DNA of 64,000 bases from Segniliparus sp051660745 (lineage in GTDB: Bacteria; Actinomycetota; Actinomycetes; Mycobacteriales; Mycobacteriaceae). A program made the position numbers and the translations under genes. Below the pieces are notes generated by a model. The model ran no database searches, had not been told where the DNA came from, and saw only the letters and a list, made by a program, of their open reading frames with translations. Positions 18,227 to 26,222 of the stretch are shown piece after piece. The stretch is taken from the NCBI RefSeq assembly GCF_051660745.1, contig NZ_JBOFQF010000018.1, positions 14,635 through 78,634 on the forward strand. Direction: 5' to 3'. Within the stretch, counting starts at the first letter, position 1. The number at the start of each line of letters is the position of its first letter.

Positions 18227-18955
18227 TCAGAATGAGACTATCGGTCCGTATACGGAGAAGGTGTCGTCGTTTTCCGTGGTCGAGAGCTGGACGACCGCGA
18301 ACAAACGGACGTACGCGGCGCCCCCGCAGGCGTCCACGTTGAGGTGCTCGTCGGTGACCCGCGTCCCGCCGGTCCTGCCGTTGAGCTGTTTGACCGATAT
18401 CGGAACGGTGACGATCTGACCAGGCCTGAGGTACACGTCGAGGAAGCCGTTCACGCCGACGTTGACGTTGCCGGTGTTGACGTTGAGGCCGCCTGCCCCG
18501 ATCCCGATATTCGCGTTGGGAGAAGTCCAGTTCGCGTTGGCCCCGCCTTGGGCCTCTAGCCCGTTCGAGAGGTCTATTTGACATGAGGCTTGCAGGCCGA
18601 TTTTCAGGAGCCCGGAGTCCACCGGAAAATTCCCTTTCCCGTCGATCGACACCGCGGCTTTGCCGGATAGGAACGCCTCTCTTGTGAAAAGCGTCGACCC
18701 CATATTCGCCACGGAGTTCACTGAGAGGTCCAGAAGGGTCAACGACACGTTGTACCCGTCGTCTGTCGTATGGTTCCCCGTGGTCTCCTCCAATGAGACC
18801 GGGTCCGCGTGAGTGGCGGCAGAGTTCGACACCGCGACGATTGACGTGCAAGCGAGCGTGAGAATCTGAAAAGCGAGAAAGGGAAGACCGAAAACGCCGG
18901 ACCGTTTTTGCCGCATCGGCATACGAACGGAGCGGCGTGATTCTAGAATAGCCAT
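18227..18955 (-). CDS. MspA-family outer-membrane porin
   Basis: 242 residues from ATG 18955, chosen because GAGGAG lies just upstream; the frame extends further but without support. A signal peptide (about residues 12-45) ends ATHADP. Family marks: STLFTREAFLSGKA (compare LTREWF-SG in MspA), a LKIGLQASCQ strand, a Gly/Asn-rich middle, and a C-terminal AYVRLFAVVQLST strand ending in VYGPIV. MspA forms octameric channels in the mycomembrane for small hydrophilic solutes. Compared with M. smegmatis MspA the rim region is shorter in acidic residues and richer in Asn/Gly, so pore properties may differ. It is first in an operon with a small secreted protein and the polysaccharide-initiating transferase. 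Confidence 0.9.
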   Translation of the reverse strand: MAILESRRSVRMPMRQKRSGVFGLPFLAFQILTLACTSIVAVSNSAATHADPVSLEETTGNHTTDDGYNVSLTLLDLSVNSVANMGSTLFTREAFLSGKAAVSIDGKGNFPVDSGLLKIGLQASCQIDLSNGLEAQGGANANWTSPNANIGIGAGGLNVNTGNVNVGVNGFLDVYLRPGQIVTVPISVKQLNGRTGGTRVTDEHLNVDACGGAAYVRLFAVVQLSTTENDDTFSVYGPIVSF

Positions 18956-19956
18956 GGTCCACTCCTCAGGCTGTTGTCTTACCAAATACATTATGTGAGA
19001 AAATACGCGCTCAGCCAGGCGTATCGACCCCATACCCGGAAGCTGCGACGAGAGCCGCTTCCGACGCCCCGGATGTGGTCCGGTTTCAATGTCGGGATGA
19101 GGAAGATTCGATAGACTAATCCCGTATCCGTGGCGTCACCGATGCGAGCATAGCAGCATGCCCCCGTTACTCGCTGCTATAAGTTTCAAATGTCACTTTT
19201 TGAAAAGAATATGACCTGTGAAATAATTTAATAATTACATTAATGGGTCGAACTATTAATATAATATACCACTTGGGATTAATATAATCTACCCGCTTGG
19301 AGCGTGCGTATTTAATGGGTTTCTCAAGGTGGTCGGGGCCGCCGCTCGACTCCCGCGAGATTGTGGTCTCGCGACCTTGTTTCGCCATGGTCCGCGCCGA
19401 GCCCGCCACCGCCCCTCGGGCAGTCCGCCTGCCCGCTCTTGTCCGGCTCGCTGAGGGCCGAGCGCCGGAGGAGGGCATGGGCGGAGCCGGCCCCTTCGAT
19501 GACGCCGGCGTCATCCCCGTTCTCCCGGGAGGACATGCCCCGCATCAAACCCGGAACGGCTCATGTGGTCCGCCGGGTCCGGCGGGAAAGGCCTGGAGGC
19601 GGTCCCGGTCTCCTGCATCTGGCTCGGCACGCCCGGACCACGGGTGTCACAGCGCTGTTTCCGTGGCGGACAGCGATCCAGGAGGCGCTAGTGTCGTCGC
19701 AGGTCAAGGCTGTGCGAGTGTTTCATTTCGTTACAGGACGGCTCGTGGGAGGCCGGAGTGTCTCAGTGTGTTCCCACGCCTTGACCCGAGGTTGCCGGGC
19801 TTGCAAAGTGGTGCTCGCAAGCTTGAGCGCTCCTCGGAATCCACTGAAATCCGAGACGGAGGACAGGCTTGATCGAAGAAGAGATGATCCAGAAAACAGT
19901 TCAAATCCAAACAACTCAACGATCCAGGTTGATCTCATTGAGAAGGAGAGCCGGTT
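18956..19956. other. Long intergenic region between mspA-like and esx genes
   Basis: About 1 kb without a supportable gene. The stretch 19170-19315 is strikingly AT-rich (AATAATTTAATAATTACAT, then TTAATATAATATACC) in an otherwise GC-rich sequence. Short hairpins occur at about 19039-19064 (GGAAGC/GCTTCC) and 19799-19822 (GCTTGC/GCAAGC). The left end must carry the mspA promoter and the right end the esx promoter. The open frames across 19297-20206 have no family features and codon use unlike real genes here. Confidence 0.5.
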
Positions 19957-20304
19957 ATGGCGAGTAGCCAGACGAAGGTCGTCAGCGGTGCATTGGAGAA
20001 GGCGGCCCAATCGCTTGCCTCCCACGTTGACTCGTACAACACCATCAAGTCCAGCCTGCAAAGCAGCTTGGACCAGAGCTCGAGCACGTTCCAGGGCGAG
20101 GCCGGGAACGCGTTCCGGGAGTCCGGGAGCAGCTGGACCTCGTCGGCTGCGAACACTGCGCAGCAGCTGGAAGAGATCCAGGCGAAACTGCAGAAGGCGG
20201 GCGTGAAATTCCAGGCCGCCGACGAAGCGGGCAAGGGCGCCTTCGGCGGCAGCGCGGGCAGCGCGGGCTCTTCGGGGTCCGGCGGAGCCAGCTACTCCTT
20301 CTAG
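19957..20304 (+). CDS. esxB: EsxB/CFP-10-like WXG100-fold protein
   Basis: 115 residues predicted as two helices around a turn. The turn motif is FQG (Phe45-Gln-Gly47) instead of WxG, and the C-terminal secretion motif YxxxD/E reads FQAAD (Phe85-Asp89), with Phe for Tyr; the next residue Glu also matches CFP-10. The Gly/Ser-rich tail ends SYSF, comparable to the aromatic C-terminus of CFP-10. AAGGAGAG precedes the ATG. Family members are secreted as EsxA-EsxB heterodimers by type VII systems, recognised through the B-partner tail. The adjacent EsxA-like gene is the evident partner. No Ecc genes are in this window. Confidence 0.88.
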   Translation: MASSQTKVVSGALEKAAQSLASHVDSYNTIKSSLQSSLDQSSSTFQGEAGNAFRESGSSWTSSAANTAQQLEEIQAKLQKAGVKFQAADEAGKGAFGGSAGSAGSSGSGGASYSF

Positions 20305-20383
20305 CCCGGTCCTGGCGCGTCATCGCGCCGACAGTATCGACAGCGCAATTATCCACATTCAAACTTTCTGAGGAGAAAACATT

Positions 20384-20677
20384 ATGAGCAACGGCGACAT
20401 CTACTACGACCACAGCGCGATGGAGGAGCACTCCTCGCAGATCCAGTCCCACGCGTCCGAGCTGAGCGATATGCTCGACAACATCTCGACCGCCGTGAAC
20501 GAGCTGGCCGAGAGCTGGTCCGGCGCAGGCTCCAACAACTGGGCCGACCTCCAGAAGGAGTGGAACAGCACGGCGGCGACCGAGCAGGAGTCCCTGTCGA
20601 ACCTGGGGACCGCGCTCTCGAACACGACGAGCAGCATGCAGGAGACCGACAGCGAAGTCTCCGCGATGTTCAGCTGA
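20384..20677 (+). CDS. esxA: EsxA/ESAT-6-like WXG100 protein
   Basis: 97 residues, with a canonical WxG at Trp45-Ser-Gly47 (AESWSGAGSNNW) and a C-terminus METDSEVSAMFS-like end (TDSEVSAMF) that resembles the ESAT-6 end. The length is that of the WXG100 family. GAGGAG lies upstream of the ATG, 79 bases after the esxB-like gene, so the pair is probably one transcript ending at the large hairpin 20699-20740. It is predicted to form a four-helix heterodimer with the EsxB-like protein and to be exported by a type VII system encoded elsewhere. Confidence 0.9.
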   Translation: MSNGDIYYDHSAMEEHSSQIQSHASELSDMLDNISTAVNELAESWSGAGSNNWADLQKEWNSTAATEQESLSNLGTALSNTTSSMQETDSEVSAMFS

Positions 20678-20698
20678 ACACGGGCCGTCGTCAGACGG

Positions 20699-20740
20699 AA
20701 AAGCAGTGCCCCCCACCGCGCGGTGGGGGGCACTGCTTTT
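20699..20740. terminator. 42-base perfect palindrome, bidirectional terminator
   Basis: Every base of 20699-20719 is complementary to 20720-20740: AAAAGCAGTG pairs with CACTGCTTTT at the outer ends and a C/G-rich core lies at the centre. It has A and T runs on both flanks, so it works as an intrinsic terminator in both directions. It separates the convergent esxA (plus) and ripD-like (minus) genes. Confidence 0.95.
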
Positions 20741-20766
20741 CGCGCTGTCGGTCTTTTGCTCCCGGG

Positions 20767-21258
20767 TCAGCCGAGGATGCGGACCACGTAGGGGGCCATG
20801 CCGTTGGTGCGGACTCGCGAGACGGCGACGGAGGGGTTGGTGGCCTCGAGCATCTGGCCGTTGCCGAGGAACATGGCGACGCTCTCGCTGCCCTCGGGGC
20901 CGTAGAAGATCAGATCGCCCGGCAGGGCCTGGGACGGCCAGATCTTGCGGCCTGCCTGGTACTGGTCTTTCGAGGAGCGCGGCAGCTTGGCCCCGGCCCC
21001 CGCGAAGGCGTACACCATGAGCCCGGAGGCGTCGAATCCGACGATTCCGGAGCCTGCCGGGTTGCCGGTTGGGCCATCGGAGCTGCCGCCGCCGTACACG
21101 TACGGCACGCCGCGCTGGGCGAGCGCCCTGGCGATCGCCGAGTTGACGGTCTGCTGCTGGTTCGCCGAGGGCGGCGCGGCGGGCTCGGCCGCGGCAAGGC
21201 TTGTCGCCGTGCCGAAAAACACCAGGGCGGACACGGCCAATGCGGGTGCGCGTCTCAT
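20767..21258 (-). CDS. ripD: RipD-like NlpC/P60 pseudo-peptidase, catalytic Cys and His lost
   Basis: 163 residues: a signal peptide (about 1-24, ending SLAAA) and a single NlpC/P60 domain. The motif that normally reads DCSG is DASG here (Ala77), and the His of the usual HVAIYLG segment is Ser126 (ESVAMFLG). Both changes remove the catalytic dyad. M. tuberculosis RipD has the same kind of substitutions and binds peptidoglycan without cutting it; the length is also close. The start at 21258 follows a GAGG sequence; the longer frame to 21309 adds an unlikely leader. The likely role is cell-wall binding in the periplasm, perhaps as a regulator of active Rip enzymes. Confidence 0.88.
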   Translation of the reverse strand: MRRAPALAVSALVFFGTATSLAAAEPAAPPSANQQQTVNSAIARALAQRGVPYVYGGGSSDGPTGNPAGSGIVGFDASGLMVYAFAGAGAKLPRSSKDQYQAGRKIWPSQALPGDLIFYGPEGSESVAMFLGNGQMLEATNPSVAVSRVRTNGMAPYVVRILG

Positions 21259-21582
21259 TCGGTCCTCGCTCTCCGGCCCGGCGGGCCAGTCGGATTCACT
21301 TGAGTTCACTGAAGTCGCTTCAGCGCGCTCCAGTCACTAAGGACTAGTTCTACATCTCGGCGCGGCCGGTGGGCCAGTGAAACCGGGGAGTGCGGCCAAG
21401 GATTGCTTGTACCGTGACGCGACGGCGACTTCTGCGCGGGCTCGCCGCGCCCCCACGCCTCGTGAGCTGCGATGACAATCAATTGTTGTGGCAAGGGGGA
21501 GGCGGATTGTTGGCGGGCTCACAGATCTCTCTCTAGGCTACGGATCTGACAACCCGATCACCCAGTCCACAGGAGGATTTCC
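21259..21582. other. Divergent promoter region, ripD-like / SDR
   Basis: About 320 bases without a gene. A 15-base interrupted palindrome CTGAAG-TCG-CTTCAG lies at 21309-21323, close to the ripD-like start, and an ACAA-TCAA-TTGT element lies near 21475. AGGAGG before 21583 serves the SDR gene. The palindromes are candidate operators only. Confidence 0.45.
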
Positions 21583-22329
21583 ATGGCATTCGCAGGCAAG
21601 ACCGTTCTCGTCGCCGGGGGCGCGAAGAACTTGGGCGGCCTCATCTCGCGCGCTTTCGCCGAGCAAGGCGCGAACGTCGTCGTCCACTACAACAGCGCGA
21701 GCTCGGAGGCGGCGGCCGACGAGACCGTGGCCGCGGTGGAGGCCGCAGGGGCCTCGGCGTTGAAGGCGAGCGGCGACCTCACCGTCCCGGCGAATGTCGC
21801 GGCGCTGTTCGCGGCGGCGAAGGAGCGTTTCGGCGGCGTGGACGTCGCGGTCAACACGGTGGGCAAGGTGCTGCGCAAGCCGATCGCTGAGACGACCGAG
21901 GAGGAGTACGACTCCATGGCGGCGATCAACGCCAAGGCGGCGTACTTTTTCATCAAAGAGGCGGGCAAGGCCCTCAACGACAACGGCAAGATCGTCTCGA
22001 TCGTGACCGCGCTGCTCGGGGCGTTCACGGACGGGTACTCCACCTACGCGGGCGGCAAAGCCCCGGTCGAGCACTACACCCGCGCGGCGGCCAAAGAGTT
22101 CGCGCCCCGTGGCATCTCGGTCAACAACGTCGCCCCCGGCCCGATGGACACTCCTTTCTTCTACGGCCAGGAGACCCCGGAGCGAGTGGCCTTCCACAAG
22201 TCGCAGGCGTTGGGCAACCAGCTGACGAAGATCGAGGACATCGTCCCGCTGGTCGTCTTCCTCAGCGGCGCCGGATGGTGGATCACCGGGCAGACCATCT
22301 TCGCCAACGGCGGCTACACGACGCGGTGA
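21583..22329 (+). CDS. Short-chain dehydrogenase/reductase
   Basis: 248 residues, classical SDR. The cofactor-binding stretch near residue 8 is VLVAGGAKNLGGL, related to TGxxxGIG but with Ala for Thr and an extra Asn, as in several enoyl/ketoacyl reductase relatives; the active-site segment is YAGGK (Tyr and Lys present), preceded by SIVTALLG. The C-terminus WITGQTIFANGGYTTR is typical. It is NAD(P)-dependent with unknown substrate. A strong AGGAGG precedes the ATG. Its last 16 bases overlap the end of the convergent LysR gene. Confidence 0.88.
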   Translation: MAFAGKTVLVAGGAKNLGGLISRAFAEQGANVVVHYNSASSEAAADETVAAVEAAGASALKASGDLTVPANVAALFAAAKERFGGVDVAVNTVGKVLRKPIAETTEEEYDSMAAINAKAAYFFIKEAGKALNDNGKIVSIVTALLGAFTDGYSTYAGGKAPVEHYTRAAAKEFAPRGISVNNVAPGPMDTPFFYGQETPERVAFHKSQALGNQLTKIEDIVPLVVFLSGAGWWITGQTIFANGGYTTR

Positions 22330-23207
22330 GCCCCGCCGGACAGCTCGGCCATGAGGTCGACGAGGTCGCACCGGTCGCGCCACACCGCGTAGGTGTCGAT
22401 GACGGGGGCGGGCAGCACGGGCACGCTGGCCAGCCCCGGCGCGCCGAGCAGGGCCCCGGTCGTGAGCACGAACTCCTCGGGGAATTCCAGGGTGTGCTCG
22501 GGCGGGAGCCCCTGCACGCGGCTGACCCGGTGCGCGGGCCGCTGTCCTGCGGGGAAGAGCCCGAGCAGGAAGTCCGTGAACGCGGACTCGCCGGGCGGGG
22601 CCCACACCACCATCGGGCAGCGCGCCAGCTCGCCGAGCGCCACGCTCTCGCGTCCGGCGAGGGGGTGGGCGGCGGCGACGACGGCCCGCAGCGGATGCCG
22701 GGCGATCACTCGGGAAGAGATCGAGGCGGGCAGGGCGGGCGCGAGCGTCCGCCGCAGGAAGCCCAGGTCCAAAATGCCGTCCGCCACGTCGGCGAGGATC
22801 TCGTCCGGGAACCGGATCACCGCGTGCAGCGAGAACTCGGGGCGCGCGGCGAGCAACGGGCGGAGCAGCTGGACGACTTCCTCGCTGCGAACGGCGGGGG
22901 TGTGGGCGACGGTGACCACTTCGGGCGCGTCCGCCCGCGCCCGCCGCATGGCGGCGCGCAGCGATTTGCGGATCGGCAGCATGTCTTGCAGGAACCGCTC
23001 GCCGCTCGGCGTCAAGGAGATGGGGGCCCGGCTGCGGTCGACGAGGTCGACGCCGAGGTCGCGCTCTAGCTGCCGCACGGACGCGCTGAGCGCTTGCTGG
23101 GAGAGCCCGAGGCGGTGCGCCGCGCGGGTGAAGTGGCGCTCTTGCGCCAGGACGAGGAAGTGCTCGACGCGCCGGAAATCCATGGCGCGGCGACCGGTGG
23201 CGCTCAT
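22314..23207 (-). CDS. LysR-family transcriptional regulator
   Basis: 297 residues from ATG 23207 (a second ATG at 23183 gives MDFRRVEHF, the usual family start, and is equally possible). The N-terminal winged helix is clear: FLVLAQERHFTRAAHRLGLSQ and LERDLGVDLVDRS. A LysR substrate-binding domain follows (VTVAHTPAVRSEEVVQL onward). LysR proteins bind near their own promoter and respond to a small effector. The neighbours upstream, F420-type oxidoreductases, start just beyond its promoter and are read divergently, so they are possible targets. Confidence 0.88.
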   Translation of the reverse strand: MSATGRRAMDFRRVEHFLVLAQERHFTRAAHRLGLSQQALSASVRQLERDLGVDLVDRSRAPISLTPSGERFLQDMLPIRKSLRAAMRRARADAPEVVTVAHTPAVRSEEVVQLLRPLLAARPEFSLHAVIRFPDEILADVADGILDLGFLRRTLAPALPASISSRVIARHPLRAVVAAAHPLAGRESVALGELARCPMVVWAPPGESAFTDFLLGLFPAGQRPAHRVSRVQGLPPEHTLEFPEEFVLTTGALLGAPGLASVPVLPAPVIDTYAVWRDRCDLVDLMAELSGGAHRVV

Positions 23208-23277
23208 CGCGCCGCGAGGTGGGAAGGCCGCATGGGCAGATCGTAACGCCCGGCGCTTCCAGGCGTAGCCTGGAGCC

Positions 23278-23670
23278 ATGTCGGCCACCGGTTTGAGGTA
23301 CAAAGCCATCACGCTGGCGCAGCGCCACCTGGCGAACCCGCTCATGCGCCGCAACGCGGCGCAGACCCTGCTGGAGACGAAAGGCAGGGTGAGCGGCGAG
23401 CCCCGGCGCACACCGCTGGGCGGCCGGGTGGAGGGCGCAAGTTTCTGGTTCGTCTCCGAGATGGGCTACGCCAGCCAGTACGTCAAGAACATCCAGGCCG
23501 ATCCGAGAGTGCGGGTCCGTGTCCGGGGGGCATGGCGGCAGGGGACGGCGGTGCTGCTGCCCGAGGACGACGCGAAAGCGCGCCTCGCGCGCCTTCCGAA
23601 GGCCAACAGCTCGGTTGTGCAGCTCCTCGGCATGAGCCTGTTGACGGTGCGGGTGGACTTCGACGAGTGA
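23278..23670 (+). CDS. DDN/DUF385-type F420H2-dependent nitroreductase family protein
   Basis: 130 residues. The pattern LLETKGRVSGEPRRTPLGG followed by FWFVSEMGYASQYVKNI, then DPRVRVRVRGAW, is the split beta-barrel DDN family signature (deazaflavin-dependent nitroreductases of actinobacteria). These use F420H2 to reduce quinones or xenobiotics at the membrane. The gene is divergent from the LysR gene with a 70-base gap. Confidence 0.82.
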   Translation: MSATGLRYKAITLAQRHLANPLMRRNAAQTLLETKGRVSGEPRRTPLGGRVEGASFWFVSEMGYASQYVKNIQADPRVRVRVRGAWRQGTAVLLPEDDAKARLARLPKANSSVVQLLGMSLLTVRVDFDE

Positions 23671-23740
23671 CGTGCCCGCGAGGGATCGTTGCGTCGGGTA
23701 TAGTTGCGGACGCAAATAGAAGCGTCCAAAAGGAGTTCCC

Positions 23741-24130
23741 ATGAGCGTCGTCCCCGCCCAGTTCGCCGACTTGCTCGAACGCCCCCTGTACGGCAGCTTG
23801 GCGACGGTCAGCCCGGCGGGCAAGGCCCAGTCGAGCATCATGTGGTACGTCTGGGACGGCGAGCGGCTCAAGTTCACGCACACGGCGAAGCGGCAGAAGT
23901 ACCGCAACCTCGTGGCCAACCCCTCGGCGGCGTTCTCGGTCTACGACCCGGAGAACCCCTACCGCTACCTCGAGCTGCGCGGCGTGGTCGACGAGATCGC
24001 CCCGGACCCGGACGGCGTGTTCTTCACGGAGCTGCACACCAGGTACTCGGCGAGCTTCCCCTTGCCGGTCTCCGATTTCCCCGACCGGGTGGTCCTGTTC
24101 CTCCGCCCGGACTCGGCGCACAGCCACTGA
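23741..24130 (+). CDS. PPOX-class split-barrel oxidoreductase, F420-type (Rv1155-like)
   Basis: 129 residues, beginning with the family pattern FADLLERPLYGSLATVSPAGKAQSS in meaning (a flavin/F420 phosphate-binding strand) and MWYVWDGERLKFTHTAKRQK. Members bind F420 or FMN and reduce small molecules. AAGGAG precedes the ATG. It lies 70 bases after the DDN-family gene on the same strand, so two split-barrel proteins of related fold sit in tandem. Confidence 0.83.
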   Translation: MSVVPAQFADLLERPLYGSLATVSPAGKAQSSIMWYVWDGERLKFTHTAKRQKYRNLVANPSAAFSVYDPENPYRYLELRGVVDEIAPDPDGVFFTELHTRYSASFPLPVSDFPDRVVLFLRPDSAHSH

Positions 24131-24192
24131 GCCCCGTTGCCGTTGGGCCCACGGGCATTGCCCCCGGGCCGGGTCGGCGGCATACTGGGATT

Positions 24193-25065
24193 ATGACATC
24201 CGGTATACAAGCTTGGCTGGGGCGCGGCTCCTTCTTCGACTTCGGCGGCTGCCGGATCTTCTATCGCAGGGAGGGCCGGGGCGAGCCGTTGCTCCTCGTC
24301 CACGGCTACCCCTTCAACTCGTACGACTGGCACAAGATCTGGGGCGACCTCGTGTCGCGACGTGATGTGATCGCCCCGGACATGCTGGGAATGGGGTTCT
24401 CGGACAAGCCGCCGCGCCACCGGTACAGCGTCTTCGGCCACGCCGACATGCACGAGGCGCTCCTCCGCGAGCTGGGGATCGGCGAGTTCGACGTGCTGGC
24501 GCACGACCTCGGCGTGACAGTCGTCCAAGAGATGCTGGCCCGGCGCATGGAGGGGCAGGCGCTGCCGAGGCTTCGGTCGGTCGTCTTCCTCAACGGCGGG
24601 CTGTTCCACGAGGTGTACCGGCCCCGGCTGGTGCAAAAACTGCTCTGCTCCCCGGCCGGGCGCGTCCTTGGGCCGATCACGCCGGACGCGGCGGTGCGCG
24701 CGGCTCTCAAGGAGATGTTCGGCCCGGACACCCAGCTCACGAGGGCGGAGGCCGACGAGCTCGTCGCGGTGCTCAAGCACAACGGGGGCAAGCGGGTGAA
24801 CCACCTCGTCGGCAGGTTCGTGCTCGACCGCAAACGCCACCGGGACCGCTTCGCCCGCCCGCTCGAACGGGGCTTCGTGCCGATGCGTCTGATCGACGGC
24901 AACCTCGACCCGAACTCCGGCGCGCATCTCGCGCGGCGCTACCGCGAGCTCGTCCCGGACCCCGACGTGGTCGACCTGCCCACGGTCGGCCATTGGCCCC
25001 AGCTCGAGGCGCCCCGCGCGACTGTCGGGCCCGCGCTCGAGTTCTTCGACAGGCAAGCCTCGTAA
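24193..25065 (+). CDS. Alpha/beta hydrolase with Asp nucleophile (epoxide hydrolase / haloalkane dehalogenase type)
   Basis: 290 residues. The oxyanion strand reads LLLVHGYPFNSYDWHKI, and the nucleophile elbow is LAHDLG, with Asp in place of Ser as in epoxide hydrolases and haloalkane dehalogenases. The acidic residue is probably in DGNLDPNSG near the C-terminus and the base is His in TVGHWPQLEAP. A helical lid follows the nucleophile. The substrate cannot be assigned. The ATG at 24193 is used because the frame further upstream overlaps the previous gene. Confidence 0.82.
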   Translation: MTSGIQAWLGRGSFFDFGGCRIFYRREGRGEPLLLVHGYPFNSYDWHKIWGDLVSRRDVIAPDMLGMGFSDKPPRHRYSVFGHADMHEALLRELGIGEFDVLAHDLGVTVVQEMLARRMEGQALPRLRSVVFLNGGLFHEVYRPRLVQKLLCSPAGRVLGPITPDAAVRAALKEMFGPDTQLTRAEADELVAVLKHNGGKRVNHLVGRFVLDRKRHRDRFARPLERGFVPMRLIDGNLDPNSGAHLARRYRELVPDPDVVDLPTVGHWPQLEAPRATVGPALEFFDRQAS

Positions 25066-25162
25066 CGATTTCGTCGAGAACGGCCGAACCCCTTGGCCTC
25101 TTAGAGATCTCTCAATATGATGATGTGCATCACAAAGCGTGCTGCAATCAAGGAGAGATCAC

Positions 25163-25360
25163 ATGTTTGAGCCCGTTTCGCCGGTCCCGTCCGCCGTGGC
25201 GCCCTGGTCGGTCCGATTCGCCTACTGGTACATCGGGAAGCGTTCGGCCGAGTCTGGCGCGGCCCGAGGCTACCGGGAGCCGCACCTGTCCAAGGGCGCG
25301 GAGCATTCCTTCCTCTACCCGCCGATGACGACGGAGAGCCTGGAGTCCTTCGCCGACTGA
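25163..25360 (+). CDS. Small hypothetical protein
   Basis: 65 residues. The start is supported by AAGGAGAG ten bases before the ATG at 25163. The middle contains VRFAYWYIGKRSAESG, aromatic and basic, and the sequence is acidic at the end (TESLESFAD). There is no signal peptide or obvious membrane span, and no family was recognised. It lies four bases from the end of the convergent membrane-protein gene. An AT-rich stretch (CTCAATATGATGATG) about 50 bases upstream may be its promoter. Confidence 0.6.
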   Translation: MFEPVSPVPSAVAPWSVRFAYWYIGKRSAESGAARGYREPHLSKGAEHSFLYPPMTTESLESFAD

Positions 25361-25364
25361 GCCG

Positions 25365-26177
25365 CTAGGCCTCCTGCGGCTGGCCTTCGGGGACGCCGCG
25401 CTCGGCGGCTTCCCCGCCTTGCGCCCGGCGCGGCAGGAAGAGCACGAGCGCCAAGAGGACCGCGGCCAAAATCCCGGAAGCGAGCCAGCGGTCGATCGCG
25501 AGGCCGCCCTGGGCATGGGATTTGTCCAGGAAATCGCCCAAGGTGGCCCCGAGCGGCCGGGTGAGGACGAATGCCGCCCAGAAGAGCAGGACGCGGGAGA
25601 CGGAGGTGGCGAAGTACAGGAGGGCGATCACGAGCAGCGCCCCGCCGAACAGGGCGGCGCCGCCGAGGAACCCGAGGTCCAGCCCCGGCGGATCGTCGTC
25701 CGGCGCGGCCGCGACCCAGTCGCCCAGCGCGGTGCCAAGGGTTTGGGAGAAGAGGATGGTCGCCCAGTAGAACGCCTCTGCTTTGGGGGAGGCGACGGTC
25801 TCCACGGCGACGGAGCCGAGGACGAAGCGCCAGAGGGCGAGCGAGAGCAGGACCGCCGAGACCAGGATCAGGGTGCCGCCGAGGTAGCCGATGCCGAGGT
25901 CGCGGGTGAGGTGGTCCGCGACCGCCGTGCCGAGGGTGGTCATCGCGACCATGACCCCCCAGTACAGCAGCGGGTAGAACTTCTTGGCCAGGATCTGCGC
26001 GATCACCAGCAGGACGAAGGGCGCGGCGCAGACGGCGATCCCGAGGATGTAGCCGAGTTGCTCTTGCTGGGTCAGCGCGTCGGCCCCCACCTCGCCGAGC
26101 GTGGTGGCGATGATTTTCATCAGCCAGAAAACTGCTGTGACTTTCGCGACTTTGCTCGCGTTGGCCGCGAAGGACAT
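25365..26177 (-). CDS. COG4705-like membrane protein with four internal repeats
   Basis: 270 residues with about eight hydrophobic spans. A Thr-Leu-Gly...Asp motif appears four times: TTLGEVGADAL near residue 25, TTLGTAVADHL near 80, TLGTALGDWVA near 150 and PLGATLGDFLD near 225, each in the same position relative to a pair of helices. This four-fold repeat is seen in a family of uncharacterised bacterial membrane proteins (COG4705 type). A transport role is plausible because of the conserved polar residues inside helices, but the substrate is unknown. The C-terminal tail is short, charged and Gly/Glu-rich. Confidence 0.75.
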   Translation of the reverse strand: MSFAANASKVAKVTAVFWLMKIIATTLGEVGADALTQQEQLGYILGIAVCAAPFVLLVIAQILAKKFYPLLYWGVMVAMTTLGTAVADHLTRDLGIGYLGGTLILVSAVLLSLALWRFVLGSVAVETVASPKAEAFYWATILFSQTLGTALGDWVAAAPDDDPPGLDLGFLGGAALFGGALLVIALLYFATSVSRVLLFWAAFVLTRPLGATLGDFLDKSHAQGGLAIDRWLASGILAAVLLALVLFLPRRAQGGEAAERGVPEGQPQEA

Positions 26178-26222
26178 AGCTGCCTCGGTGTGGTTCGGGC
26201 GGCCCTGCGCCGCTGACGGGGA

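Noticed and set aside
19297..19872. Possible plus-strand gene upstream of the esxB-like gene
   Set aside because: No ribosome binding site, no motif, codon use unlike neighbours; it also overlaps other open frames in the same spacer.
25100..25145. CRP-like TGTG-CAT-CACA element before the small gene
   Set aside because: The spacing of three bases does not match CRP/GlxR sites (six or eight bases between half-sites).
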